A DNA stretch of 64,000 nt, taken from contig CAXSFM010000019.1 of NCBI GenBank assembly GCA_964236735.1, positions 1 to 64,000 of the forward strand, in the 5' to 3' direction. The stretch's first letter is position 1; every line of letters begins with the position of its first letter. Of the stretch, positions 24,952 through 33,807 are shown piece after piece. Below the pieces are notes generated by a model. That model worked only from the letters and a program-made list of their open reading frames with translations. It made no database searches and was not told where the DNA came from. The DNA comes from JAIVJG01 sp964236735 (GTDB lineage Bacteria > Acidobacteriota > Blastocatellia > Pyrinomonadales > Pyrinomonadaceae). The translations under genes were made by a program, and so were the position numbers.

Positions 24952-25929
24952 CTACTCGTTTTGTGTTGGTTGCGATGACGCCGCTGGCCCTGCGCCGCGC
25001 TCTTTTCTTTTGAGCGCGGCGGCGATGCGATTTTCAAGCACGAGGTCGGGCGTGTAATTTTCGAGTTTAAGAAAGTGCTCGGCGGTGCGGTCGAGCGCGG
25101 ACTGCGGGACGAGTCCGACGATTTCGCTGCCCAGCACTTCGACGCCCAGCGTTTCCGCCTCGCGCCGCACGGCTTCAAAAGCTTGATGCAGATTCGTCTG
25201 CTCGTAATTCGTCAAATTCATCGAGACTTGCACGATGCCGCGCGCCGCCAACTCGAAGCCGAGCGCCTTCAAGTGCGGCAAGCCGCCGACGCTCGACGCG
25301 CGCACGCGCTTTGCGATGAGACGCGCGATGGCGAGATCGTTCGTCTTCAAGTTGACGTTGTAAGCGATCAGCAGAGGACGCACGCCGACGATGCACGCAC
25401 CGGCGCTTTCATGCAGCCGCGCCTCGCCGACATCGGGCGCACGCTCCGGCACAGACGCGATCTGCTCGCGCAAAAGTTCGTAGCCGCCGCGACGCACGTC
25501 CGCGAGATTTCGTCTCTCAGGACGGAGCGCGGCGCTCTCGTAAAAATAGACGGGGATGCCAAGCTCGCACGCGATGCGCCCGCCCGCCGCGTGCGCCAGC
25601 GTGACGCATTCGGCGACGCTCAAGCCGCGCAACGGAATGAAGGGAAACACGTCGCACGCCCCCATGCGCGGATGCTGCCCTGCGTGTCTCCGCAAATCAA
25701 TCAACCCGGCGGCGCGAGCCACGACGCGCACGCACGCCTCGACTGATGCTTCTGGCGTGGCGACGAAAGTGATGACCGAGCGATTGTGATCCGGGTCAAC
25801 GTGCGTGCTGAGGACAAGCGCGCCCGCGACTTCTTCGACGGCCTCGACGAGCCGCCCGATGATTTCCGTGTCGCGCCCTTCGCTGAAGTTCGGCACGCAC
25901 TCGACGATGCGCTCCCACTCTTCTGCCAT
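24952..25929 (-). CDS. ftcD: glutamate formimidoyltransferase
   Basis: This 325-residue enzyme transfers a formimino group from N-formimino-glutamate to tetrahydrofolate, the last step of one histidine degradation route. The N terminus IVECVPNFSEGRDTEIIGRLVEAV is diagnostic, followed by DPDHNRSVITFVA, GQHPRMGACDVFPFIP and LKALGFELAARGIVQVSMNLTNYEQT. Length matches the transferase-only form, without the cyclodeaminase domain. No other hut genes are nearby. The gene is followed 10 bases on by the ABC-2 permease, probably by chance. Confidence 0.93.
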   Translation of the reverse strand: MAEEWERIVECVPNFSEGRDTEIIGRLVEAVEEVAGALVLSTHVDPDHNRSVITFVATPEASVEACVRVVARAAGLIDLRRHAGQHPRMGACDVFPFIPLRGLSVAECVTLAHAAGGRIACELGIPVYFYESAALRPERRNLADVRRGGYELLREQIASVPERAPDVGEARLHESAGACIVGVRPLLIAYNVNLKTNDLAIARLIAKRVRASSVGGLPHLKALGFELAARGIVQVSMNLTNYEQTNLHQAFEAVRREAETLGVEVLGSEIVGLVPQSALDRTAEHFLKLENYTPDLVLENRIAAALKRKERGAGPAASSQPTQNE

Positions 25930-26102
25930 TTATCTTTCGCGAGACCTCCGCGCTGTTTGTCCGCTCGTCAGGACATAAACCGAAAGCGGCGTCGGTGTCC
26001 GTCGCACGCCGCGCCGCTCTCGTCCGAATGAATGATGAAGCATGAGACGCGCTTGGCTCGCGTGCGTCCTCACAAAAAAATCGCTCGCACGACGCCGCGC
26101 GT

Positions 26103-26330
26103 TTACGACGTGGCGGGTGGAATCTTCAACTCCTGCCCGACCTTGATGTCGTTCGGGTTATCGAGCTTGTCCCGGTTGGCCTCGTAGATGGCGTGATGCT
26201 GGTTGGCGTCTCCGTAATACTCTTTGGCGATTTTCGACAGCGTGTCGCCCGCCTGCACCGTGTAGGTCACGTCCGGCGAACTACTGCTCGCGCTCTCCTG
26301 CGCCTGATTGTTGTTTTCTGCGTCTCCCAT
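26103..26330 (-). CDS. LysM domain protein
   Basis: This 75-residue protein has an acidic, Gln/Ser-rich N terminus and one LysM motif (VTYTVQAGDTLSKIAKEYYGDANQHHAIYEANRDKL, then VGQELKIPP). LysM binds peptidoglycan or related N-acetylglucosamine chains. No signal peptide is visible, so it may be cytoplasmic like YgaU/LysM-BON tail proteins or exported another way. GAGAGGAGA just upstream sets the start at 26330. Confidence 0.88.
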   Translation of the reverse strand: MGDAENNNQAQESASSSSPDVTYTVQAGDTLSKIAKEYYGDANQHHAIYEANRDKLDNPNDIKVGQELKIPPATS

Positions 26331-26595
26331 AATTTTCTCCTCTCGAATGACGTTTGTTTTCAAGGCCACCGCCGCTGTCCCGTCGTTTTCGTCAAGACGA
26401 CGAAAGCAAAAACGTCGCGGCAATTAATTATCGAGGTGTCGGCGCATTATACACCGAAGCTGCGCGTGTCCATCATCGTCTTTCGCGCGCGCCGCCCCGC
26501 GCGATTCTTCCATCTTGCCGGCGACTTAAAGCGCGTGCTAAGTTTTCTCAGGCTTTCACTTTTACCTTTTGCCTTTTTACTTTCGCCTTCAACCG

Positions 26596-27570
26596 ATGCC
26601 TTCCGACCGTTTCATCAAAGAGAGACAGAGCGCGTGGCAACGGCTCGAAGATTTGCTGGCGTTGCTCGACCGCTCGTCTCTGCGTCGCCTGCACCGCGAA
26701 GAGGTGCGCGAGTTGGGACGCATCTATCGCCGCACCTCTTCAGACCTTGCGATTGCGCGCGCCGAATCGCGCGACCCGCGCCTCGTCAATTATCTCAACA
26801 GCCTTGTCATCCGCGCGCACGGACGCATCTATCGCGCCGAGGCATCCGAAGGGCGTCACCGCCTACGCAATTTTTACGCGCGAGACTTTCCGCAGACGTT
26901 TCGCCGTACATGGCGTTACACGGCGCTGGCCTTCGCCGTCTTCATGCTCTTCGGCATCATCGCCTACGTCGGCACGTATCGAGACGTGGAATTTTCCGAA
27001 CTCGCGGGCGTCAGCGCGGCATGGCGCGCGACGAATACGGACGTGGGCTTGCGCTGGTGGAAGACTCTCAACAAGGCGAATCAGTTGGGCGCGAGCTTCA
27101 TCATGGTCAACAACATCTTGGTCATGTTCTACGCCTTCGCCGGCGGCGCGACGCTCGGTCTCGGCACGCTCTACGCGCTGGCCTATAACGGCGCGAGCGT
27201 CGGCTCCGTGCTCGCGCTAACCTCGCGCGCCGGCTACGCGCATGAGTTGCTCACCTTCATGTCTGGGCACGGCGTCATCGAACTGTCCTGCATCTTCATC
27301 ATGGGCGGCGCGGGACTGCTCTACGGCACGGCCATTCTTTTCCCCGGCGACCTCTCGCGCTTCGACGCGCTTCGCCTGCGCGGGCGCGAGGCCATCAAGC
27401 TCGTGATGGGCTGTGTCCCGCTGCTCGTCGTCGCCGGCATCATCGAAGGCTTCATCTCGCCCGCCGCGATTCCGCCCGCCATCAAACTCGGCATCGCCGC
27501 GCTCACCTTCGTCGCGCTCTATTCATATCTCATCCTCGCGGGCAGAGAGGCGGGAACTGTCAACGACTAA
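26596..27570 (+). CDS. SpoIIM/stage II sporulation protein M family membrane protein
   Basis: This 324-residue membrane protein has a soluble helical N terminus (1-105; RRLHREEVRELGRIYRRTSSDLAIARA) and six hydrophobic segments from about residue 106 onward, including ALAFAVFMLFGIIAYVGTY and the SGHGVIELSCIFIMGGAGLLYG segment typical of the SpoIIM/DUF95 family. In non-sporulating bacteria these proteins occur with RDD proteins, MoxR ATPases and DUF58 proteins, all of which are encoded elsewhere in this window. Function unknown. The ATG at 26596 was chosen over one nine codons upstream because of family alignment. Confidence 0.85.
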   Translation: MPSDRFIKERQSAWQRLEDLLALLDRSSLRRLHREEVRELGRIYRRTSSDLAIARAESRDPRLVNYLNSLVIRAHGRIYRAEASEGRHRLRNFYARDFPQTFRRTWRYTALAFAVFMLFGIIAYVGTYRDVEFSELAGVSAAWRATNTDVGLRWWKTLNKANQLGASFIMVNNILVMFYAFAGGATLGLGTLYALAYNGASVGSVLALTSRAGYAHELLTFMSGHGVIELSCIFIMGGAGLLYGTAILFPGDLSRFDALRLRGREAIKLVMGCVPLLVVAGIIEGFISPAAIPPAIKLGIAALTFVALYSYLILAGREAGTVND

Positions 27571-27785
27571 ATAAGCAAGCGTCGCAAAAGAGAAGTCTGA
27601 GAGTCAATGATGAGTCGTGCGCGTCTCTTAAAAGGAATGCGTCGGCGCTGACTTCTTCCGTCAATTGTTCTTCCGTGTGATGTAGCGTAACGTGCTTGTT
27701 AAAGCAGTGCGAGATGTTCGCTTGCGTCAGCAGGAACGGTTAACGCCGGGAGATTTTACGAGTAGAGGGAAATGAGGGGGAGCAG

Positions 27786-29972
27786 ATGGCTAAAGGCAAA
27801 CAGAAAGAATCGAACGCTAAGATCAACGATCTGGCGCAGAACACAGAGAACAGCGCGGGCGAGTATCTGACGACCAATCAGGGCTTACGCATCAACGATA
27901 ACCAGAACTCGCTCAAGGCGGGCGAGCGCGGAGCGACGCTGCTGGAAGATTTCATCCTGCGTGAGAAAATCACGCACTTCGATCACGAGCGCATCCCTGA
28001 GCGCATCGTCCACGCGAGAGGCGCGGCGGCGCACGGCTTCTTTCAAGTCTATGAGTCGCAGTCTGCGCTGACAAAGGCCGGATTTTTGCAAGACCCGAAA
28101 GTGAAGACGCCTGTCTTCGTGCGCTTCTCGACCGTCGCAGGCTCGCGCGGCTCGACCGATCTGGCGCGCGACGTGCGCGGCTTCGCCGTCAAGTTCTACA
28201 CGCAGGAAGGCAACTTCGATCTCGTCGGCAACAACATGCCGGTCTTCTTCATACAGGACGCGATCAAGTTTCCAGACCTCATCCACGCCGTCAAACCTGA
28301 GCCGCACAACGAGATTCCGCAGGCAGCTTCGGCGCATGACACCTTCTGGGATTTCATCTCGCTGATGCCCGAATCCGCGCACATGATTATGTGGGTGATG
28401 TCGGATCGCGCGATTCCCAGAAGCTATCGCATGATGGAAGGCTTCGGCGTCCACACGTTTCGCTTCGTCAACGAAAAAGGCAAAGCGCGTTTCGTCAAGT
28501 TTCACTGGAAGCCTCTGCTCGGCGTTCACTCGGTCGCGTGGGATGAGGCGCAGAAAATTTCCGGCAAAGACCCGGACTTTCACCGTCGCGATTTGTGGGA
28601 GTCAATCGAGAACGGCGACTTTCCCGAATGGGAATTCGGCGTGCAAATCGTCGAGGAAAAGGACGAGCACAAATTCGACTTCGATTTGCTCGACCCGACG
28701 AAGATTATCCCCGAAGAACTCGTGCCCGTGCAGCGCATCGGCAAGCTGACGCTCAATCGCAACCCGGACAATTTTTTCGCCGAGACAGAGCAGGTCGCCT
28801 TTCACGTCGGGCATGTTGTGTCCGGCATTGATTTCACCAACGACCCGCTGCTGCAAGGCCGTCTTTTCTCTTACACGGACACGCAACTGAAACGTCTCGG
28901 CAGCCCGAACTTTCACGAGATACCGATCAACCGTCCCATCGCGCCCGTGCATAACAACCAGCGCGACGCGCACATGCGGCAGACGATCAATCAGGGGCGC
29001 GTCGCTTACGAGCCGAACACGCTCGGCGGCGGCTGTCCGATGCAGGCGGGCGCGGACGCGGGCGGGTTTACGACCTACGCGGAGAAGATTGACGCGCGGA
29101 AAGTTCGCGCGCGAAGCGAAAGCTTCTTCGATCATTTCAGTCAGGCCGCGCTCTTCTTCAACAGCCAGTCCGCGCCGGAGCAGGATCACATCGTCAACGC
29201 GCTGCGTTTCGAGTTGGGCAAGGTGGAAACGGTCTCTATCCGGGAGCGTATGCTTTATCTGCTCGCTCAAATTGATAAGACTCTCGCGAGCCGCGTCGCC
29301 GAAGGATTGGGCATGAGCGTTCCCGCGAAACTCGATTCGCCTTTGAACCAGAGCGTTCCGGCGGACGCGAACCCCAAACAGTTTCAGTCGAAGCCAGTGA
29401 CCAAAGCGGTCGGAACTTCGCCCGCTCTGAGCATGGCGAACACCGTCAAGGACAGCATCAAGACGCGCAAGATTGCGGTGCTTGCCGCCGACGGTTTTGA
29501 TGAAGCCGCGCTCGCCGCGATGAAGAAAGCTCTGATAGGCGCAGGCGCGCAGGTCAAGATCATCGCTCCGCGCGGCGGCACACTGAAGGGCGACAAGGGC
29601 GGCGCACTGGCGATTGACCACAGCCTGCTGACGTGCGCCTCAGTCCTCTTCGACGCTGTCTATGTGACGGGCGGTGAGCAAAGCGTCGCGGCTCTCAAGG
29701 CGGAAGCTGACGCCATTCACTTCGTCAACGAAGCTTACAAACACTGCAAGGCGATTGCCGCGACGGGCGCGGGCGTCGAGTTGCTAACCGCCTCATACAT
29801 CGGCGCGGGCAAGTCAGACGCGAAGAAGGGCGACGGGAAAGCAGTGACGGTAGATACAGGCATCGTCATCGGTCGTGACGCTCCTACCGGCAAGGTAGCG
29901 ACGGAATTTATCAACGCCATCGCACAACACCGTCACTGGGAGCGCGAGAAGAAAGACGACGTGCCGGCATAG
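27786..29972 (+). CDS. katE: monofunctional large-subunit catalase (HPII type)
   Basis: This 728-residue heme enzyme breaks down hydrogen peroxide. The core shows RIVHARGAAAHGFFQVYES with the distal His, RFSTVAGSRGSTDLARDVRGFAVKFYT, NNMPVFFIQDAIKFPDLIHAVKPEP and the heme-ligand Tyr in RLFSYTDTQLKRLG. After about residue 550 comes the flavodoxin/DJ-1-like C-terminal domain typical of clade 2 catalases (IAVLAADGFDEAALAAMKKAL, VTGGEQSVAALK). GGGGGAG precedes the ATG. It stands alone, followed by a long hairpin. Confidence 0.95.
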   Translation: MAKGKQKESNAKINDLAQNTENSAGEYLTTNQGLRINDNQNSLKAGERGATLLEDFILREKITHFDHERIPERIVHARGAAAHGFFQVYESQSALTKAGFLQDPKVKTPVFVRFSTVAGSRGSTDLARDVRGFAVKFYTQEGNFDLVGNNMPVFFIQDAIKFPDLIHAVKPEPHNEIPQAASAHDTFWDFISLMPESAHMIMWVMSDRAIPRSYRMMEGFGVHTFRFVNEKGKARFVKFHWKPLLGVHSVAWDEAQKISGKDPDFHRRDLWESIENGDFPEWEFGVQIVEEKDEHKFDFDLLDPTKIIPEELVPVQRIGKLTLNRNPDNFFAETEQVAFHVGHVVSGIDFTNDPLLQGRLFSYTDTQLKRLGSPNFHEIPINRPIAPVHNNQRDAHMRQTINQGRVAYEPNTLGGGCPMQAGADAGGFTTYAEKIDARKVRARSESFFDHFSQAALFFNSQSAPEQDHIVNALRFELGKVETVSIRERMLYLLAQIDKTLASRVAEGLGMSVPAKLDSPLNQSVPADANPKQFQSKPVTKAVGTSPALSMANTVKDSIKTRKIAVLAADGFDEAALAAMKKALIGAGAQVKIIAPRGGTLKGDKGGALAIDHSLLTCASVLFDAVYVTGGEQSVAALKAEADAIHFVNEAYKHCKAIAATGAGVELLTASYIGAGKSDAKKGDGKAVTVDTGIVIGRDAPTGKVATEFINAIAQHRHWEREKKDDVPA

Positions 29973-30002
29973 TTGCTTTTGAGAAATGCAAGTGAGACTT
30001 GG

Positions 30003-30096
30003 AAACAGTCTCGTCAATTAACGGAAAGTTTTTTGAGTGTCAGCCTTCAGGCTGCCGCGCAGGAAGCCTCCAAATAATTTACGAGACTGTTTTTCT
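30003..30096 (+). terminator. long-loop hairpin after catalase gene
   Basis: AAACAGTCTCGT (30003-30014) pairs with ACGAGACTGTTT (30081-30092), which runs into a T-rich tract (TTTTTCTTTT). The 66-base loop holds a smaller hairpin (AGCC/GGCT). It lies between the convergent catalase and DUF58 genes and could end catalase transcription, but the large loop makes this less certain. Confidence 0.5.
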
Positions 30097-30109
30097 TTTG
30101 CGTTGGCCT

Positions 30110-31429
30110 TCACAGCAGCCCGCGTTCCTTCACGCGAATATAAGTTTCAAGTAGCGACGGCACGAGCGCGGCGGCGGTCACGTCGAGCGCGAGTCCGCCC
30201 TGCGCTTCGACGAGGCGGAGCGCGGACTCGCGTTGAAGCATGATTTCTTCGGCGACGGATTGCGCGAAGAGGCCGTTGATATTTTCGGGCGTGTGCTGGA
30301 CGGAGGCGCGCAAGTCTCTGTCCGCGATGGTCACGACGAGCGGCAGATGTCTGGGACGAAGGATGCGTAACGAGGCGAGCAGTTCGCGCGAGCCTTCCTC
30401 GTCAACGAGGTCTGTCAAGACGACGATGAGCGCGCGGCGTTTGCAGTTGGCGGCGATGAATTCAAACGCGCGTGTGTAGGACGGCTCGATCATTTCCGGC
30501 TCGACGGCGTGGAGAGCTTCAAGCACGCGGTCTGTCTGCTCGCGTCCCTTCGCCGGCGCGACGTAGGCGCGTATGCGACGCCCGAACACAGCGAGTCCGG
30601 CCACGTCACCGCCGCGCTCCGCCGCGCTCATCAAGGCGAGCGCGGCGTTAATCGCCGAATCGAATTTCGATTCGCGCTCGATGCGTCCGGTCATCAATCG
30701 TCCGGCGTCGAGCGCGATGATGAGCGTCTGGTCGCGCTCGATTTGATACTGCCGTGTCGTCAGACGCCCGCGCCGCGCCGTCGCGCTCCAGGAGACGTGA
30801 CGCAGCTCGTCGCCCGCGACATAGTCGCGCAAAGACTCGAAGTCGCGCCCGTGCCCGCGCCACGCCGCGCGCCTGTGCGCCGCCACGAGCGAACGCGCGC
30901 CGAGCGCCTTCAACTCCGCCTCTCGCGCGCGACGGATGTTCGGATAAACTTTGACCGTCAGAGGCTCGCACGCTCGCGCCTCGCGCCACACCAGACCGAG
31001 CCGCGAGACGTAACGCACCTCCACCTGCCCGAACTGAAAACGCCCTCGACGCGGCGGCGTCAAACTGTACGAGAGCGTCGCCGCGCTCTGACCCTCGACG
31101 CGCATGAAGCCTTCGCGCTCCGCTTTCAAAATCATCTCCGGCGGATACTCGTCCTTGATTCGCAGGCTGTACGCGCGCGCCGTATGGTTCGCGACGCGCA
31201 CGTTAACACTTGTCTCTGCGCCGATGTGAAAACGTCCCTCAACCTCGCGCGTGATTTCCACGCCCGCCGGCAGACGACTGAGGCGACTGTCAACGAACGC
31301 CGCGAAGAGCAAGGCCGCGTCGAACCCGACGCCCAGCCACCGCAGACCCGGACGCCCCCAAGACAGAGAGAGCGGCACGAAGCCGAGCGTGAGCAGGGCG
31401 TAGAAAAGTTTGGTGAAGACGAAACGCAT
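30110..31429 (-). CDS. DUF58 domain protein
   Basis: This 439-residue protein has two N-terminal hydrophobic stretches (about 5-50), a beta-rich middle and the DUF58 core WRGHGRDFESLRDYVAGDELRHVSWSATARRGRLTTRQYQIERDQTLIIALDAGRLM, which leads into a von Willebrand A-like domain (about 240-400; VVLTDLVDEEGSRELL). DUF58 proteins are coupled to MoxR AAA ATPases, and that gene is immediately upstream on the same strand. The pair is thought to act in cofactor or complex assembly at the membrane. The start abuts heptamer array D with no ribosome binding site. Confidence 0.9.
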   Translation of the reverse strand: MRFVFTKLFYALLTLGFVPLSLSWGRPGLRWLGVGFDAALLFAAFVDSRLSRLPAGVEITREVEGRFHIGAETSVNVRVANHTARAYSLRIKDEYPPEMILKAEREGFMRVEGQSAATLSYSLTPPRRGRFQFGQVEVRYVSRLGLVWREARACEPLTVKVYPNIRRAREAELKALGARSLVAAHRRAAWRGHGRDFESLRDYVAGDELRHVSWSATARRGRLTTRQYQIERDQTLIIALDAGRLMTGRIERESKFDSAINAALALMSAAERGGDVAGLAVFGRRIRAYVAPAKGREQTDRVLEALHAVEPEMIEPSYTRAFEFIAANCKRRALIVVLTDLVDEEGSRELLASLRILRPRHLPLVVTIADRDLRASVQHTPENINGLFAQSVAEEIMLQRESALRLVEAQGGLALDVTAAALVPSLLETYIRVKERGLL

Positions 31430-31517
31430 GTCAGTGGTCAGTGGTCAGTGGTCAGTGGTCGGTGGTCAGTGGATAGTAGTCAGTGAGCAGGGCTGGCTGA
31501 TCACTATCCACTGTCCA
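31430..31517. repeat. inverted heptamer array D (GTCAGTG/GTGGTCA family)
   Basis: Eight consecutive 7-bp units at 31430-31485 (six match GTCAGTG exactly, one is GTCGGTG and one GATAGTA) are followed by reverse-complement units CTGATCA, CTATCCA and CTGTCCA at 31497-31517. This is the longest array seen. It occupies the whole gap between the MoxR gene stop and the DUF58 gene start, so it would lie within their shared mRNA. Confidence 0.9.
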
Positions 31518-31519
31518 CT

Positions 31520-32473
31520 CTATCTCGGCACTTGCACCGTACTCAGTATGTCCGTGATGACGCTGTCGGTGGTGGCTCCGTCAAGTTCGGCTTCGGCGCG
31601 GAGCGAGAGGCGATGTCGGAGACACGGGCGCGCGATGTCGCGCACGTCGTCGGGCGTGGCGAAGTCGCGCCCGCTCATCGCGGCGAGCGCCTTCGAGCAC
31701 AAGAGCAAGGCGACCGAGGCGCGCGGGCTTGCGCCGTAGGCGACCGACGGATGCTCGCGCGTGCGGCGCACGATGTCCACGAGAAATTGCTGCACGCCCG
31801 GCTCCATGCGCGTGCTCTGGACTTCGGCGCGACATTGCCCGATGGCGTCCGCTTCCGGGAGCGGGTGAATGTCCACCGCTTGCAGCCGGCGCGCGTTGAA
31901 ACCTTCATCCCAGTTCGAGACGACTCGGCGCTCATCTTCCGCCGTCGGATAGCCGACGTTGATTTTGAGCAGGAAGCGATCCAGTTGCGCTTCGGGCAGC
32001 GGATACGTGCCCTCGTACTCGATGGGGTTCTCGGTGGCGAAGACGGTGAAGAGCGGCGAGAGCGGTTGCAGTTCGCCGTCAATCGTCACCTGCCTCTCTT
32101 CCATCGCTTCGAGGAGCGCGGCCTGCGTCTTCGGCGGCGTGCGGTTAATCTCGTCTGCCAGCAAGATGTCCGTGAAGACGGGGCCGCGCCGCAGAGAGAA
32201 GCTCGACGTGGCGACGTTGAAGACGTTCGTGCCCGTGATGTCCGAAGGCATGAGGTCGGGCGTGAACTGGATGCGGCTGAAGTCCGCGCCGATGATGCGT
32301 GCGAGCGTCTTGACGAGCAAAGTCTTCGCCGTGCCCGGCACGCCTTCAATCAGTGCGTGCCCTTCAGCGAGAAGCGCGACCAAGACCTGCTCGATCACCT
32401 CATCCTGCCCGACGATGGTTTTACGCAACTCGGTCAGAATGTGCTCGACGGTGGCGGGAACGTGTTGAAGCAT
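31520..32473 (-). CDS. MoxR-family AAA+ ATPase
   Basis: This 317-residue AAA_3 ATPase has Walker A GVPGTAKTLLVKTLA, Walker B ILLADEINRTPPKTQAALLEAMEERQ, sensor 1 FATENPIEYEGTYPLPEAQLDRF and a C-terminal lid with GASPRASVALL (sensor 2 Arg). MoxR proteins are chaperone-like ATPases acting with DUF58/vWA partners, here encoded just downstream. DUF4350 and DUF4129 membrane genes lie upstream in the same direction, separated by an AT-richer insert. Confidence 0.93.
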   Translation of the reverse strand: MLQHVPATVEHILTELRKTIVGQDEVIEQVLVALLAEGHALIEGVPGTAKTLLVKTLARIIGADFSRIQFTPDLMPSDITGTNVFNVATSSFSLRRGPVFTDILLADEINRTPPKTQAALLEAMEERQVTIDGELQPLSPLFTVFATENPIEYEGTYPLPEAQLDRFLLKINVGYPTAEDERRVVSNWDEGFNARRLQAVDIHPLPEADAIGQCRAEVQSTRMEPGVQQFLVDIVRRTREHPSVAYGASPRASVALLLCSKALAAMSGRDFATPDDVRDIARPCLRHRLSLRAEAELDGATTDSVITDILSTVQVPR

Positions 32474-32542
32474 TTAGATGATTGATGAATAGTAAGATAT
32501 TTAGGAATGTCAGATTATATTCCGTGTCCATTCGGAATCAAT

Positions 32543-32923
32543 CTAACCTCTGCCTTTCAGAGAAAGTTCTAACTCCTTCAGTTCGTCCAGGATGCTTCTT
32601 GAGGTATCGGAATACTTAAAGACTGTGTCCTGTATGAGACCGTATAATTCCGAAGGGTCAAGATTAAATTCTTTCACGCCAGAACCGGCAAGTCCCATAC
32701 CTGCCAAAGGAGATGCACTGGCAACCATAATTCCAGCATCATTATAGATTTTTAGAAACACTTCTCCTCCCTGATCAAAAACGTGCCTCATTTCGACAGT
32801 CACGCTCGATCTGGAAAAATTGGAAGCAAACTCTTCTTCGCCGGTTTTCTCCCATTGAATCTTACCTGCCTTCGTAAGCTCCAAGAGGCGATTGTAGATT
32901 TCTTGCACTTCTTTCTCTGTCAT
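32543..32923 (-). CDS. uncharacterised protein in AT-richer insert
   Basis: This 126-residue protein has no signal peptide or membrane segment. The N-terminal half is charged and helical (TEKEVQEIYNRLLELTKAGKIQWEKTGEEEF), the middle is beta-like, and the C-terminal end is a helix rich in Glu and Leu. Its start overlaps the preceding gene's stop by four bases (ATGA), so the two are translated together. GC is about 45% in one counted line, well below the MoxR cluster around it. Not recognised; defence or membrane-associated sensing is a guess from the partner's shape only. Confidence 0.6.
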   Translation of the reverse strand: MTEKEVQEIYNRLLELTKAGKIQWEKTGEEEFASNFSRSSVTVEMRHVFDQGGEVFLKIYNDAGIMVASASPLAGMGLAGSGVKEFNLDPSELYGLIQDTVFKYSDTSRSILDELKELELSLKGRG

Positions 32924-33471
32924 GACTTTTTACCTATCTGGCTCTTGAGATCAATCAGCACTGGTTGAAGAAGATCAATCTGCTGCGAGATTGTCTTGTT
33001 GAAATCAGCTAGTCCTTCGGGCTTCTCTTGAGAGAGCAAGCTTTGGTGTATTGCATCCTCAATCTTCCTTAAAGCAAACACACACCTTTGAATCTTCCGC
33101 CCCGTCTCTTTACCAATTTCCATCGAAGGCGACCTGATTGCATTAAGCAGCACTACCAATGCCGCAATCTTATCCGGCGCTGTCGCAAAGTTCGAGTGTC
33201 GTATAAACGATTTTATATCATCCATCAAGGCCAAAGCCTTCTCGAAATCAATAATCGTTGAAATGAGTCGCAGCTCGCCTCTAAACTTCTCGACCTCAGT
33301 TTTGGCTTGAAGAGATGCCTCTTTTGAAGCCCTTGCCTCCGCTTCCGCTCTACGAGATGCGTTCCGTGCCTGGCGGATTGATATTAAAGCCATCGGTATG
33401 CCAATCAGGCTGGCGATGGAGCCGAGTATTGAGAGAATAGTTATAATAGTTGTGAGGTCAATTCCCTTCAT
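32920..33471 (-). CDS. membrane-anchored coiled-coil protein in AT-richer insert
   Basis: This 183-residue protein has one N-terminal transmembrane helix (IDLTTIITILSILGSIASLIGIPMALISI, about 4-32) followed by a basic/acidic coiled-coil (QARNASRRAEAEARASKEASLQAKTEVEK) and a helical remainder. It would sit in the cytoplasmic membrane with its body in the cytoplasm. About 40% GC in one counted line. It overlaps the next gene by four bases. This shape is common in small accessory two-gene systems, but no family is recognised. Confidence 0.6.
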   Translation of the reverse strand: MKGIDLTTIITILSILGSIASLIGIPMALISIRQARNASRRAEAEARASKEASLQAKTEVEKFRGELRLISTIIDFEKALALMDDIKSFIRHSNFATAPDKIAALVVLLNAIRSPSMEIGKETGRKIQRCVFALRKIEDAIHQSLLSQEKPEGLADFNKTISQQIDLLQPVLIDLKSQIGKKS

Positions 33472-33491
33472 TCGTGAGGTTATCTCCTCTC

Positions 33492-33716
33492 TTATAAGCT
33501 CTGGTCATTGTAGAGGTAATCGTCGAGACGCGCAGACCAGTCCGATGGGCATTGCAGGTTGAGCGAGCGCGCCGTTTGAAGAAAAGATTTTGCTCCCCGC
33601 CGTTGCGTCGCGGCGGGTTCAATAGTGATTTTGACGCGCGTGTTCGGCTCAAGCTGAATCGGCTCGTCAGGCCGCAACATCTCGCCGTCAAAGACTGCTT
33701 CAAGCGTTTGACTCAT
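33492..33716 (-). CDS. AF2212/DUF104-like antitoxin-type protein
   Basis: This 74-residue protein begins MSQTLEAVFDGEMLRPDEPIQLEPNTRVKITIE, the compact beta-barrel pattern of the DUF104/AF2212-like family, usually antitoxins of PIN-domain VapC toxins. No PIN gene follows; the next genes are the two unrecognised ones downstream. Start at 33716 is chosen because AAGGAG lies six bases upstream; the ATG at 33722 directly touches that site. It is either an orphan antitoxin or works with an unrecognised partner. Confidence 0.7.
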   Translation of the reverse strand: MSQTLEAVFDGEMLRPDEPIQLEPNTRVKITIEPAATQRRGAKSFLQTARSLNLQCPSDWSARLDDYLYNDQSL

Positions 33717-33807
33717 CTTCATCTCCTTGCCTTTAGCATACTCCCGACAATCATGTTCTGCCTATCATCGAGTATCTACCCTGTGACCTAACAAATACTG
33801 CGTCGCC

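Noticed and set aside
26036..26100. Terminator-like hairpin after ftcD promoter region
   Set aside because: Arms match only partly (GACGCGC and GCGTGCGTC) and no T tract follows in a useful direction.
31430..31517. Possible CRISPR array
   Set aside because: Units are 7 bp with no spacers and the array is palindromic.
31532..32485. 317-residue plus-strand open frame
   Set aside because: Antisense of the MoxR gene, which has full AAA motifs; no motif in the shadow frame.
33492..33716. VapB/VapC-type complete toxin-antitoxin pair
   Set aside because: Only the DUF104-like antitoxin is present; the following genes have no PIN motif.
33786..33792. ACCTAAC, possible second integron cassette end at the AT-richer insert
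   Set aside because: No complementary core or foldable stem was found at the other end (32474-32545), so the match is likely chance.
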